A program made the position numbers and the translations under genes. Positions 27,782 through 36,063 of a stretch of 64,000 bases of DNA are shown here, piece by piece. The notes under the pieces were generated by a model, which was not told the DNA's origin, searched no databases, and saw nothing but the letters and a program-made list of their open reading frames with translations. This DNA comes from DATARR01 sp034666985 (GTDB lineage: Bacteria; Acidobacteriota; Thermoanaerobaculia; Multivoradales; UBA5704). Numbering within the stretch: the stretch's first letter is position 1; the number at the start of each line of letters is the position of its first letter. The stretch spans positions 248,001 to 312,000 of the forward strand of contig JAXDKS010000068.1 of the NCBI GenBank assembly GCA_034666985.1. The letters are read 5' to 3'.

Positions 27782-29017
27782 ATGGAGCACCTTGCCAAGG
27801 CTCGGGAAAGACTCGAAGATCTCTGGATCCGGGGCGTCGATTTCTCTGCAGGCAGGATAACGCAGGCGAGGGAGTCTAATCGCATGCTCCTGCTCGATCT
27901 CGACTTCACGGGAGAATGCCAACTCCACTGCTTCTACTGTGATAGGACTCCTGATCGGTTCAATAAGATGCCTGAGCGACAGGCTCTCACGACGGAAGAA
28001 CGGAAAGCTCTCATACTCCAAGCCAAACAACTCGGCGCAACCACCATTGAGTTTCCCGGTGCCGGCGAGCCGATGCTAGACCCGGGATTTTGGGAGATTC
28101 TTGAGATTGTTCATGCTCAGGACCTCATCCCAGTCGTTTTTACGAGTGGCTATCATCTCGATTTCCCTTCCGTGCGCCGACTCTACGATCTCGGCGCCAG
28201 CGTCTTCGTCAAGTACAATTCCACGGATGCCGAGGTGCAGGACAAGATTGTAGGCAAGCAGGGTTATGGCGAGAAGGTCAACAGAGCTTTGGAACTCCTC
28301 CTCGCGGCAGGTTTCAACAGAACATCTCCCACGCGCATGGCCATTGACATGGTTGTGACCCCTCGCAACAACGACATGGCCGAGATCGAGAAGATTTTCC
28401 GCTGGTGCAGGTATAACAATGTTCACAACTATATTCAGACCCTGATTCCCGAAGGGCTGGCGGACCGCAAGAGCAAGATCCTCGAGCGCGAGCGGGCAGA
28501 TAGCCTGATCCGAGGCCTGCAGAAAATCGATGAAGAGGAGTTCGGACTTTTCTACGAAGCCCACAGGCCAATGGCTGGTGGCTACAAATGTCACCAAGTC
28601 AACGTTGGTATGTTCGTCAATCTTTTTGGAGAGGTTTACGACTGCAACGGCCTCGGTCGCTTTCTCGGTAGTGTGCGTCGTAACACCTTGAGCGAGATTT
28701 GGCGTTCCAAATACGCGACGTCGATCCGCCAGCCGTTACAGGACGGCTTCTGCCTGCTTCGGGAGCGATACTGGAGCGGCACTGAGAGTTCCGGCATGGA
28801 CCGGAAACTCGAAGATTATACGAAATGGGAGCGCAAGCATGGTTCAGATCCCTGCGTCTTGTCAGGCTTGGAAGAACGAAAGCCGGACAGCCAAGAGTTC
28901 TCTGATCCGGGCGGACGTCGGCTCCGGAGCGAAGAGGCCTCGCCCGAGCCCTCGCGCCAGCCAACGACAAAAAGCTCAGGTCTGGTAATTCTGCACGATA
29001 CCGAGAGCACTCTATAG
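27782..29017 (+). CDS. Radical SAM enzyme with SPASM/twitch-like C-terminal domain
   Basis: 411 residues. The [4Fe-4S]-SAM motif C-x3-C-x2-C is CQLHCFYC (C46, C50, C53), GAGEP near 92 is the SAM-binding GGE-type motif, and FVKYNSTDAEVQDKIVGKQG follows in the barrel. After residue 275, GYKCHQVNVGMFVNLFGEVY, DCNGLGRFLGSV and a later FCLLRERY give three cysteines in a shortened SPASM/twitch arrangement, with the characteristic NTLSEIWRSKY. The last 60 residues look disordered. ATG 27782 has AAGGAGG upstream. Codons are visibly less GC-rich than in flanking genes. Such enzymes usually modify peptides or small amino-acid-derived molecules; the substrate is unknown. Its stop overlaps the convergent ureohydrolase stop by six bases. 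Confidence 0.92.
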   Translation: MEHLAKARERLEDLWIRGVDFSAGRITQARESNRMLLLDLDFTGECQLHCFYCDRTPDRFNKMPERQALTTEERKALILQAKQLGATTIEFPGAGEPMLDPGFWEILEIVHAQDLIPVVFTSGYHLDFPSVRRLYDLGASVFVKYNSTDAEVQDKIVGKQGYGEKVNRALELLLAAGFNRTSPTRMAIDMVVTPRNNDMAEIEKIFRWCRYNNVHNYIQTLIPEGLADRKSKILERERADSLIRGLQKIDEEEFGLFYEAHRPMAGGYKCHQVNVGMFVNLFGEVYDCNGLGRFLGSVRRNTLSEIWRSKYATSIRQPLQDGFCLLRERYWSGTESSGMDRKLEDYTKWERKHGSDPCVLSGLEERKPDSQEFSDPGGRRLRSEEASPEPSRQPTTKSSGLVILHDTESTL

Positions 29018-29968
29018 GCCGCGCCTGCCTGTCAACGCCGTGCGGCACACGACTCCCGCTACATGGTTGAGTGCGATCTGCGCCGCCAGATGAGCCGTGG
29101 CGTCCAAATGGTCGAGGGGAGGGCTCACTTCGGTGATATCGAGCCCGAAGACGGGTGCCGCGGCGCTGATTTCAAAGATAGCATCTACCACTTCGTAAGC
29201 CAGGAAACCACATGGGTTGGGAACGCTCGTGCCCGGAGCAAACGCTTGATCGATCGAATCAATGTCAACGGAGATGTATATGCCATCTGTGCCCGCCAGG
29301 GCGTGCTCCATGGCTTCCAAGAGGGTCTCCCGCCATCCCTGGCGTCGGATCTCGTAGGGCGTTCTTACCAGGATTCCCTGCTCCTCAGCAGTTCTCATGT
29401 ATTGCTCTGAATAAATAGGTGCACTGAGGCCGAGTTGGACGACGACACCGTAGTCAATCACATCCCGGAGAGTGTAGATCCAATGCCCAGAGTGCTCCTT
29501 TCCTCGTACGGGCTTACGCGAGTCGAAGTGGGTATCGAAAATGATCAAGCCGAAAGAGCGTCCTCCGAGCCTTTCTTTCATCCCCCGCACTAGGGGGTCG
29601 GTAATCGAGTGATCACCCCCAAAGAAGACGGGATGCACATGCGGAGGCAAGTCTGCAGTGAAGCGCTGGATATTACGGTAGGACTCCTCAAGGGAGTGGA
29701 CGACATCAACGTCGCCACGATGGTGGAAATGCGTCCCTTCCAAGTTGATCCTCTTGTCCACGCAGTAAAGACTGTAGCCGTTGAGCGCCTTCACGATTGC
29801 ACCTGGACCGAAACGAGTACCCGGCCGATGGCTCACTGCATAATCGAAAGGTATATTCGCGAACTCGAATGAAAGAGGTTGACCATCAGCCGAAGGGCTG
29901 GCACTCCAGTGATTCTCGATCCAGCGGACGCTGGCATCGTCGACAACTCGCGATTCGTGTACCATCAT
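29012..29968 (-). CDS. Manganese ureohydrolase (arginase/agmatinase superfamily)
   Basis: 318 residues with the full binuclear manganese site: GGDHSIT (H120), DTHFDSR (D145, H147, D149) and SVDIDSIDQAFAPG (D235, D237). DTHFD replaces the commoner DAHxD. EVSPPLDHLDATAHLAAQIA is the family C-terminus. It should hydrolyse a guanidino compound (agmatine, arginine, guanidinobutyrate or another) to urea and an amine. The gene lies 18 bases downstream of the ATP-grasp gene and is the last of the small-protein/CHAT/ATP-grasp operon. That company suggests a specialised guanidino substrate, not housekeeping arginine use; this is inference. Confidence 0.92.
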   Translation of the reverse strand: MMVHESRVVDDASVRWIENHWSASPSADGQPLSFEFANIPFDYAVSHRPGTRFGPGAIVKALNGYSLYCVDKRINLEGTHFHHRGDVDVVHSLEESYRNIQRFTADLPPHVHPVFFGGDHSITDPLVRGMKERLGGRSFGLIIFDTHFDSRKPVRGKEHSGHWIYTLRDVIDYGVVVQLGLSAPIYSEQYMRTAEEQGILVRTPYEIRRQGWRETLLEAMEHALAGTDGIYISVDIDSIDQAFAPGTSVPNPCGFLAYEVVDAIFEISAAAPVFGLDITEVSPPLDHLDATAHLAAQIALNHVAGVVCRTALTGRRGL

Positions 29969-29986
29969 GTCGGTTCCGGACCTCTC

Positions 29987-31255
29987 TCAAGTGGAGGGTT
30001 CTAGAATCAGCCGCACCCGATGTGCGGCGGCTGTCGCGTTGCTGAACGCGAGATCCGCAGTCTCTCCCTGGGCGAGGACTGTCGCCAGGAGGTCAGCGTT
30101 CGATTCGGGTTGTTTTGCAACCCTTCCGCGCGGAGCTCGCGGAAGGATCTCAACTACACCTGGCATCTGGCGAATCTCTCTCTCGTTCGCGATCCCTCTG
30201 AACACCCCTCTCTTTTCCGACCAGACGCTGTGAAGCGCGGCTCCCTTTTCCCGATCTATCTTCCAGATCACCTCTTGGCCTAGAGCGATCTCGATCACTG
30301 CCCGCGTCGGATTTCTTCCCGTCGCCAATTCAATCATATGACTTCCTATCCCGCCACCGGCCAGCCGTGGGTTCACTTCCATGATCTTCGGCTCTCCACC
30401 GCATAACCGGCATTCTGTGTGAATAACTCCACAGTCGATCTCCAAGGCCTCGAGTGCTCTGAGCGCCGCCGCGACAATCCGCTCTACTCCCTCTATGCGT
30501 GTCGGGAAGGAGTGTCCGATTTCCACGAAGCGACCACGTTCAAAACCTGTCAGATATTTCTTGGTCACGCCGATGAGTTGCAGCGGGTGCCCTTTCGCTT
30601 GTAGCGTTTCGACGCTGAATTCCGGACCGTCGACGAACTCTTCGAGCAGTACTCCTCGCGGGACGATCTGGTCAGCAGAGTTGGTATTCCATTGTTCGGC
30701 ACCCGCCATGTAGCACAGCAACTCGTCCGACGAGCGGATCAGTTGCACGTCTTGGCCATCGTTCAGATTTTGAGGCTTCGCAACGAAGGGGAATCTCCAT
30801 TCTGCCGCGGCAGAAAGCGCTTCCCGTGTACTTGAGACGAGGAGGAATCTCGGGTTGAGCTCTCGACATTGTTGCTCGAGCTTGAGTCTCATCCTGTATT
30901 TGTTGCGAACTGAGAGGGCAACCTGATAATCAAGGCCCGTCAAGCCAAGCTCCCGAGCGGCATACGCAGCCTGAGGTACGTAGAAATCGGCAGTCGTGGT
31001 AATTCCATGAACAGGCCACTGATTCAGGAGTTCCAGAATGACTCTGAGGACCACTGCCGCGTCGTTTGTCTCGCACTGGACGACTGCGTCGACACACGTG
31101 AATAGTGCCTCCTGATAGGCTCTCGGATTACGGCAGAGCAGCGTAACGCGCAGACCGGCGGAATGCGCGAGTCGATGGGCCAATTCACCGGCCCCGGTCG
31201 TGCTCGCTTCGACGAAGACTATGTGCTGCCCCGTTATGGGTTCGATTCTAGTCAC
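29987..31255 (-). CDS. ATP-grasp ligase (carboxylate-amine ligase type)
   Basis: 422 residues from a GTG at 31255 that overlaps the CHAT gene's stop (8 bases), with GAGGA about ten bases upstream; a longer frame to 31369 would run deep into the CHAT gene. Residues 8-110 are a pre-ATP-grasp domain (GQHIVFVEASTTGAGELAHR). The ATP-grasp core follows: RFPFVAKPQNLNDGQDVQLI (ATP-binding Lys), GVLLEEFVDGPEFSVETL, and IMEVNPRLAGGGIGSHMIEL with the Mg-binding Glu and Asn. It resembles carnosine-synthase/BacD-like L-amino-acid ligases and is likely to join a carboxylate to an amine using ATP. The AT-richer codon use matches the rest of the island. Confidence 0.9.
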   Translation of the reverse strand: MTRIEPITGQHIVFVEASTTGAGELAHRLAHSAGLRVTLLCRNPRAYQEALFTCVDAVVQCETNDAAVVLRVILELLNQWPVHGITTTADFYVPQAAYAARELGLTGLDYQVALSVRNKYRMRLKLEQQCRELNPRFLLVSSTREALSAAAEWRFPFVAKPQNLNDGQDVQLIRSSDELLCYMAGAEQWNTNSADQIVPRGVLLEEFVDGPEFSVETLQAKGHPLQLIGVTKKYLTGFERGRFVEIGHSFPTRIEGVERIVAAALRALEALEIDCGVIHTECRLCGGEPKIMEVNPRLAGGGIGSHMIELATGRNPTRAVIEIALGQEVIWKIDREKGAALHSVWSEKRGVFRGIANEREIRQMPGVVEILPRAPRGRVAKQPESNADLLATVLAQGETADLAFSNATAAAHRVRLILEPST

Positions 31256-32933
31256 CGGTTGTATCCTCGACAGGCGGCACAAAGAGCGTGCGATAGGTGA
31301 AAGCCAGTTGGTGAGGTGCCCAAACTGCCGCAACAAGCGTGACACGCCCGCGGAATGGAAGATCCTCAACCCGAAACATTACCTCGCCTCCCTGCGGCGG
31401 CCAGGCCTGAGGGGAAACGGCGGTCGTTCGGTGGACGAAAACCCGGCCTTCACCCCCACTTTCGAGCGGCGACACGAGCACACGGATCCAGTCTTTTTCG
31501 ACGAGGGCAATCAAAGCATCAGGAGCCTCCGAACTCCCAAATCGTTCGCCCAGAGTTCCACAACGCTCGCACTCGAAACGGTCGACCCACATTAGGAACT
31601 CGCAGTAGGGTGAGTAGCGGCTCTGCGAGGCTCTACCCTCGCAGCGAGGACAGGGAAACGTTTTCACCCTTGTGCGGCGGGATAGGGGGGCATATACGGC
31701 CTCCAGCCATTTTCCTTTCGCAATATATAGACACAACTCCTCCCAGAGGGCGACACGAAGCCGATCCATGGCCAGCAAGGTCGCTTCGCGGAGCATGGTG
31801 CGGTCCTCATCTTCGATGATATCGAGGGGAGTAAGGTTCTCCGCTCGGAAGATCAGTTGTGCTAGATGAAAGAAGCCCTGGTATGCACTCCGCGTCGCTT
31901 CGCAGGGCTCTCCCCAGTGGACGACTGTCGAGTAGAGTTGGTCCAGCCACGAAATGTCCGCGAGGATCTGGTCAAGGTATACTTTCCGGAAACTCGAGAT
32001 CTCTCCGCTTGATCGCAGAAGAGGAGGAGAAGGTATGCTGGCGGCATCTCCCAGAAGTTGGAAAGTAACGCCCTCTTCTCCTTTCGTCAGTGCTTTCATG
32101 TTAAGTCGATTGACGATCCGGCCCACACTCAGGCCTCCCAGCAGAGCTTCCGCAAAGATTTGACCGGCATCGGGGAATGCGTGCTGATTGCGATAAGAAC
32201 CTATAACCAGGGTGCCGCGCGCCTGTAGCGCCGCAGCCAGGGAGTAGTCACGGGGCACTACCGAATCCCCCAGGCGCAGAGAGGCACATCCATTGAGGAA
32301 GACAACTGGGCTGCGGATGACGGACGGAGGCAGCGGGGTGCCGGGCAGGGAGATCTTGGAATCCGTGGTCAACCAGTGGTCACCGCATCGAATGCAATGC
32401 TCTGCTCCATGCCCCGTCATGGCCACGCCTAAAGGTGGGGTCGAGGAGCAGACAGCTTGGACAGCTGCGGCGTTGCTGGAGAGACGCTCTCCCGTAACCG
32501 TGACAAACGCCGCATCTCCGCCCTGGAGAAGGAGCGCGACTTCTGGTACGGTTTCAGGAGGGGGCAGGTGTCTGGGAGAGTGTGTCTGAGCCGAAACGGG
32601 CAGAATTCCGCAGCCCCGCTCCGGGTCACGCACGGCCCACTCGGCAAGCAGCCGCGAAACCTCGACCGTTAGCTCTTCCCATACCCCCACAAACGTGACG
32701 CTAAGGGCTTCCAAACCGCACAAGAGCTCAGCGAGTTCTCTCGCATGGTCAAAGATGAACCGCGGACGGGCCGGATGGATATTGGGAAGAGCGAGATACC
32801 TGACACTCCTTGTCAGGATGAGAACATGTTTTCTCACAACTGGGCGCGCACATAGAACACGGACTGGGTCGAGCCGAAGTGGGGCTCGCCCCAGTCCGCT
32901 CAGCCTCTCAAGAAGCTTAAATCTGAACCTCAC
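31248..32933 (-). CDS. CHAT-domain (caspase-like) cysteine protease with zinc ribbon
   Basis: 561 residues from a GTG at 32933, which overlaps the end of the 50-residue gene by 17 bases. The CHAT domain occupies about 60-290: catalytic His in GVAMTGHGAEHC (about 175) and catalytic Cys in SPVVFLNGCASLRLGDS (about 216), with SYRNQHAFPDAGQIFAEALL after it. Residues 320-420 are helical. A CPRC...CERC zinc ribbon follows (FPCPRCEGRASQ and FECERCGTLGERF, about 430-475), then a beta-rich C-terminal domain. CHAT proteases act in bacterial regulated cell death and defence as well as protein processing. The start is uncertain because no good Shine-Dalgarno is seen; coupling to the upstream gene would explain that. 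Confidence 0.9.
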   Translation of the reverse strand: MRFRFKLLERLSGLGRAPLRLDPVRVLCARPVVRKHVLILTRSVRYLALPNIHPARPRFIFDHARELAELLCGLEALSVTFVGVWEELTVEVSRLLAEWAVRDPERGCGILPVSAQTHSPRHLPPPETVPEVALLLQGGDAAFVTVTGERLSSNAAAVQAVCSSTPPLGVAMTGHGAEHCIRCGDHWLTTDSKISLPGTPLPPSVIRSPVVFLNGCASLRLGDSVVPRDYSLAAALQARGTLVIGSYRNQHAFPDAGQIFAEALLGGLSVGRIVNRLNMKALTKGEEGVTFQLLGDAASIPSPPLLRSSGEISSFRKVYLDQILADISWLDQLYSTVVHWGEPCEATRSAYQGFFHLAQLIFRAENLTPLDIIEDEDRTMLREATLLAMDRLRVALWEELCLYIAKGKWLEAVYAPLSRRTRVKTFPCPRCEGRASQSRYSPYCEFLMWVDRFECERCGTLGERFGSSEAPDALIALVEKDWIRVLVSPLESGGEGRVFVHRTTAVSPQAWPPQGGEVMFRVEDLPFRGRVTLVAAVWAPHQLAFTYRTLFVPPVEDTTGD

Positions 32934-33069
32934 TCAAAAGCGCCGAAACCCGGTCCAGTCTCTTCTGCAGATCGCCGACCTGCGCTTGCTGACGAGCTTC
33001 CTTGACTTCCTTGATCGCCTCACGGAGAGCTTCGGCTTCGCGTCCTTTCTGCTGTCCTTCGTAGGCCAT
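32917..33069 (-). CDS. 50-residue coiled-coil protein, first gene of the CHAT operon
   Basis: The product MAYEGQQKGREAEALREAIK continues as a charged amphipathic helix (EVKEARQQAQVGDLQKRLDR) and ends VSALLSEVQI. It has no Cys, Trp or membrane segment. A strong AAAGGAGGAATAGCT leader precedes the ATG at 33069, much better than any upstream start in the same frame. Its stop lies inside the CHAT gene. Known roles cannot be assigned. It could be an adaptor or inhibitor of the protease, or a precursor peptide; the lack of an obvious leader/core division makes the second less likely. Confidence 0.75.
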   Translation of the reverse strand: MAYEGQQKGREAEALREAIKEVKEARQQAQVGDLQKRLDRVSALLSEVQI

Positions 33070-33282
33070 AGCTATTCCTCCTTTAGTTAGTCTGTATAGC
33101 TTACACTGTTGTTGGAGCTTCCGCAATAGGCTTTGCGGAAAGAGCGGAAAGATGTCGGATTTCTCCGGGAGAGGGAGGAGGTGCAGGTTGCTTCCCGGTC
33201 ACTCTCCCACCGTGGGGCGGGTTGTTTGCTCCATTCCCGGTGCCAGGGACCTCGTGCTCGGGGAGCGGAGACCCGCGTTCGG

Positions 33283-33319
33283 TTGCCCAAGCCCTTGGAG
33301 GCTGCTATCATTGATAGCA
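33283..33319 (+). promoter_or_regulatory. Toxin-antitoxin promoter with 17-bp palindromic operator
   Basis: TTGCCC (33283-33288), a 17-base spacer and TATCAT (33306-33311) form a promoter. The palindrome TGCTATCA-T-TGATAGCA (33303-33319) is perfect and covers the -10 box. This is the standard autorepression layout of FitAB/VapBC pairs. Transcription would start near the ATG at 33319 or just before the antitoxin's SD. Confidence 0.68.
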
Positions 33320-33333
33320 TGAAGAGGGCGTCC

Positions 33334-33567
33334 ATGCACCAATTGATCGTACGGAACCTCGAAGAGGAGGTCGTCCATGAATTGAAGCTGCGGGCGGCGC
33401 GTCACGGCCGCTCGGCCGAGGCGGAACACCGGGAGATCCTGCGCCAGGCGCTGCTTCCTGCAAAGGGAAAGAGGCCGCTCAAGGAGCTTCTGCTCGCGAT
33501 TCCAGCGGTCGGTGAGGACTCCGACTTCGTACGGAATCCCGATCGTGGTCGGGATGTGGAGCTTTGA
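33334..33567 (+). CDS. FitA/VapB-like antitoxin
   Basis: 77 residues. HQLIVRNLEEEVVHELKLRA with ARHGRSAEAEHREILRQAL is the ribbon-helix-helix domain of FitA-type antitoxins (strand, then two helices with the HGRSxEAE turn). The C-terminal 30 residues (PAVGEDSDFVRNPDRGRDVE) are the extended toxin-neutralising tail. The ATG at 33334 matches family starts and has GAGGG six bases upstream; an ATG five codons earlier (33319) is an alternative. The stop overlaps the toxin's start. It binds its own promoter with the toxin. Confidence 0.88.
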   Translation: MHQLIVRNLEEEVVHELKLRAARHGRSAEAEHREILRQALLPAKGKRPLKELLLAIPAVGEDSDFVRNPDRGRDVEL

Positions 33568-33977
33568 GCTACCTGCTCGACACGAACGTCGTCTCGGAGC
33601 TCCGCAAGGGCCGGCACTGCAATCCGGGCGTGGCTTCCTGGTTTGCTGAAGTCTCCTCCGCGGAGATCTACCTGAGCGTCCTGACCGTGGGAGAGATCCG
33701 CAAAGGGATTGAAAACATAAGGCGGCGCGACGAATCGACGGCCGATGTCCTGGAGGCGTGGCTCGGTGAGCTCGTCGCGACTCACTCCGACCGGATCCTT
33801 CCCATCGACGAAGCCATCGCCGAGCAGTGGGGCCGGTTCAACGTCCCGGACCCCTTGCCGGTTCTCGACAGTTTGCTTGCCGCCACGGCAAGTGTGCACG
33901 GCCTCACGCTGATCACCCGCAACGTCAAGGACGTGAAGCGAACCGGCGTGGACTGTCTGAATCCCTTCAGCGCCTGA
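33564..33977 (+). CDS. FitB/VapC-like PIN-domain toxin (ribonuclease)
   Basis: 137 residues. SYLLDTNVVSELRKGRHCNP contains the first catalytic Asp (D6). SVLTVGEIRKGIENIRRR holds the second acidic residue (E44), and PVLDSLLAATASVHGLTLIT with RNVKDVKRTG gives the remaining Asp residues. All four acidic positions of the PIN active site appear present. It starts with TTG at 33564, overlapping the antitoxin stop as TTGA. Targets of FitB/VapC enzymes are usually structured RNAs. It borders the AT-rich island and might stabilise it. Confidence 0.92.
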   Translation: MSYLLDTNVVSELRKGRHCNPGVASWFAEVSSAEIYLSVLTVGEIRKGIENIRRRDESTADVLEAWLGELVATHSDRILPIDEAIAEQWGRFNVPDPLPVLDSLLAATASVHGLTLITRNVKDVKRTGVDCLNPFSA

Positions 33978-33984
33978 GGAAGGC

Positions 33985-34010
33985 GGGACACCGCCCAGAG
34001 GCGGCGTCCC
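33985..34010. terminator. Hairpin after the toxin gene
   Basis: GGGACACCGCC pairs with GGCGGCGTCCC (one mismatched pair) around a short loop, between the toxin stop and the E1alpha start. A related sequence with CCAGAGGCGG and GGCGTCCC occurs near 45730-45755, so it may also be a dispersed repeat. Confidence 0.45.
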
Positions 34011-34029
34011 TGATACGATCCCTCCGCCC

Positions 34030-35019
34030 ATGACGCCCTCGCCCCCCTCCCTCCCCGATCGCGACCTGCTGCTCTGGATGTACGAGCGGATGGGGCTGAT
34101 CCGCGAGTTCGAGGAGCGGCTGAAGACGCTGGTGGAGCGGGGGGTGCCAGTGGGGCCGGTCCATTTCTATACGGGGCAGGAGGCGGTGGCGGTGGGGGTG
34201 TGCGCGGCGCTGGGCCCTAAGGACTGGATCGCTTCGACCCATCGCGGCCATGGCCACTGCATCGCCAAGGGGGTGGAGGTCCGGCCCATGATGGCTGAGC
34301 TCTATGGCAAGGCGACGGGGACCAACCGCGGCAAGGGCGGGTCCATGCACATCACCGACGTGCGGGTGGGGATGCTCGGGGTCAATCCCATCGTGGGCAT
34401 GGGCGTGCCGCACGCCGTGGGCGCCGCCCTTTCGGCGCGGGTGCGGGGAGCGGACGAGGTGGCGGTCGCCTTCTTCGGCGAGGGGGCGACCAGCATGGGG
34501 GTCGTCCATGAGGCCATGAACCTCGCCGCCATCTGGACGCTGCCGGTCGTCTTCGTGTGCGAGAACAACGGCTATGCCCAGGCCACGCCCGTCGAGTACG
34601 CGGTGGCCGCGGATCGCATCTCGGACCGGGCGGCGGCTTATCGGATGCCGGGCGTCACGGTGGACGGGCAGGACGTGATCGCCGTCTGGGAGGCGGCGGG
34701 CGAGGCGGTGCGGCGGGCTCGCGAGGGCGGCGGTCCCAGTCTCGTGGAGTGCATGACGTACCGCTACTACGGCCATCATCAGGGGGATGAGACCCATCGC
34801 TATCGCACGGCCGACGAGGAGCGGACGGCGCGGGAGCGCGATTGTCTGCGGCGTTTCCGGGAGATTCTGCTGGCTCAAGGGTTCGAGGGCGCGGAGCTGG
34901 ACGGGCTCGACGTGCGCAATCGGGAGCGGCTCGACGACGCGATCGCCTTTGCCGAGGCGAGCCCTCTGCCCGGACCGGAGGAGTTGCTGGCGGACGTCTA
35001 TGTGGAGGATAACGGTTGA
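34030..35019 (+). CDS. 2-oxoacid dehydrogenase E1 component, alpha subunit
   Basis: 329 residues. The thiamine diphosphate motif runs from G150 to N180 (FFGEGATSMGVVHEAMNLAA then PVVFVCENNGYAQ), and HFYTGQEAVAVGVCAALGPKD is the family N-terminus. It works with the E1beta protein encoded next, which overlaps its stop by four bases (TTGA). The sequence resembles pyruvate/acetoin-type E1alpha; branched-chain specificity cannot be excluded. The E3 gene is not in the window. An obvious Shine-Dalgarno is lacking but the start fits family length. Confidence 0.93.
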   Translation: MTPSPPSLPDRDLLLWMYERMGLIREFEERLKTLVERGVPVGPVHFYTGQEAVAVGVCAALGPKDWIASTHRGHGHCIAKGVEVRPMMAELYGKATGTNRGKGGSMHITDVRVGMLGVNPIVGMGVPHAVGAALSARVRGADEVAVAFFGEGATSMGVVHEAMNLAAIWTLPVVFVCENNGYAQATPVEYAVAADRISDRAAAYRMPGVTVDGQDVIAVWEAAGEAVRRAREGGGPSLVECMTYRYYGHHQGDETHRYRTADEERTARERDCLRRFREILLAQGFEGAELDGLDVRNRERLDDAIAFAEASPLPGPEELLADVYVEDNG

Positions 35020-36050
35020 GCGAATTGACGTTCAGCCAGGCGATCAACGACGCGTTGCGTCTGGAGATGCGGCGCGATCCGACGGTGATCGTGATGGGGG
35101 AGGACGTGGCCGGGGCCGCGGGGCGCGCTCATCTGGGGCTCTCGGATGCCTGGGGCGGTCCCCTGCGCGCCACCCGCGGGTTGATCGGCGAGTTCGGTCC
35201 ACAGCGGGTGATTGATACGCCGATCTCGGAGATGGGTTTCGTGGGCGCCGCTGTGGGCGCGGCCATGACCGGTCTCCGGCCTGTGGTGGAGATCATGTTC
35301 GCCGATCTGATCGGCTGCTGTTACGATCAGATCATCAATCAGGCGGCCAAGATGCATTACATGATGGGTGGCCAGGTGGACCTGCCGCTGGTCATCCGCA
35401 CCGCCTACGGCATGCACGGCTTCAAACGCAGCTACGGCGGCGGCGCCGCGGCTCAGCACTCGCAGACGCTCTACGCCGTGCTCGCCCACGTCCCCGGCCT
35501 CAAGGTCGTGGTCCCCTCGACCGCCTACAACGCCAAGGGGCTGACGATCGCCGCCATCCGCGACAATGGGCCGGTGGTGATGATGGAACACAAGTTCCTG
35601 GGCAGCGCGGCCAAGGGGGCGGTGCCCGAGGGAGAGTACACGGTGCCGATCGGCAAGGCGGAGATCGTCCGCCGCGGCAGGGACGTCACGCTTTGCGGGA
35701 TCGGCCGCATGACCCACGTCTGCCTGGAGGCGGCGGAGATCCTGGCCGGTCGTGGCACGAGCGCCGAGGTGGTGGACGTGCTGACGCTCGCTCCTCTGGA
35801 CGAGGCCACGATCCTGGAATCCGTCACCCGCACCCACCGTCTGGTGGTGGTGGACGAGGACACGCCGACCGCCTCGATGGCGCGCGATATTGCCGCCCGC
35901 GTCGCGGATAAAGGTTTCGATTGGCTCGACGCGCCGATCAAGACCGTCACCGCTCCCGAGGCCCCGGTGCCCTTCGCCGCTGTCCTCGAGGCCCTCTACG
36001 CGCCGCAGGCCGCGAACGTCGTGGCCGCGGTGGACGAGTTGTTCGGATAA
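35016..36050 (+). CDS. 2-oxoacid dehydrogenase E1 component, beta subunit
   Basis: 344 residues. TFSQAINDALRLEMRRDPTV, then VIVMGEDVAG, FGPQRVIDTPISEMGFVGAA and YDQIINQAAKMHYMMGGQVD are the E1beta landmarks. A C-terminal transketolase-like domain (DVTLCGIGRMTHVCLEAAEI) follows. Translation starts at TTG 35016 overlapping the E1alpha stop, so equal synthesis of the two subunits is expected. The E2 gene starts 14 bases after its stop. Confidence 0.94.
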   Translation: MSELTFSQAINDALRLEMRRDPTVIVMGEDVAGAAGRAHLGLSDAWGGPLRATRGLIGEFGPQRVIDTPISEMGFVGAAVGAAMTGLRPVVEIMFADLIGCCYDQIINQAAKMHYMMGGQVDLPLVIRTAYGMHGFKRSYGGGAAAQHSQTLYAVLAHVPGLKVVVPSTAYNAKGLTIAAIRDNGPVVMMEHKFLGSAAKGAVPEGEYTVPIGKAEIVRRGRDVTLCGIGRMTHVCLEAAEILAGRGTSAEVVDVLTLAPLDEATILESVTRTHRLVVVDEDTPTASMARDIAARVADKGFDWLDAPIKTVTAPEAPVPFAAVLEALYAPQAANVVAAVDELFG

Positions 36051-36063
36051 GTGGAGCGATCCC

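Noticed and set aside
32917..33069. Classical RiPP precursor peptide
   Set aside because: No leader/core boundary, no Cys, Trp or repeated core motif. Kept only as one option for the coiled-coil protein.
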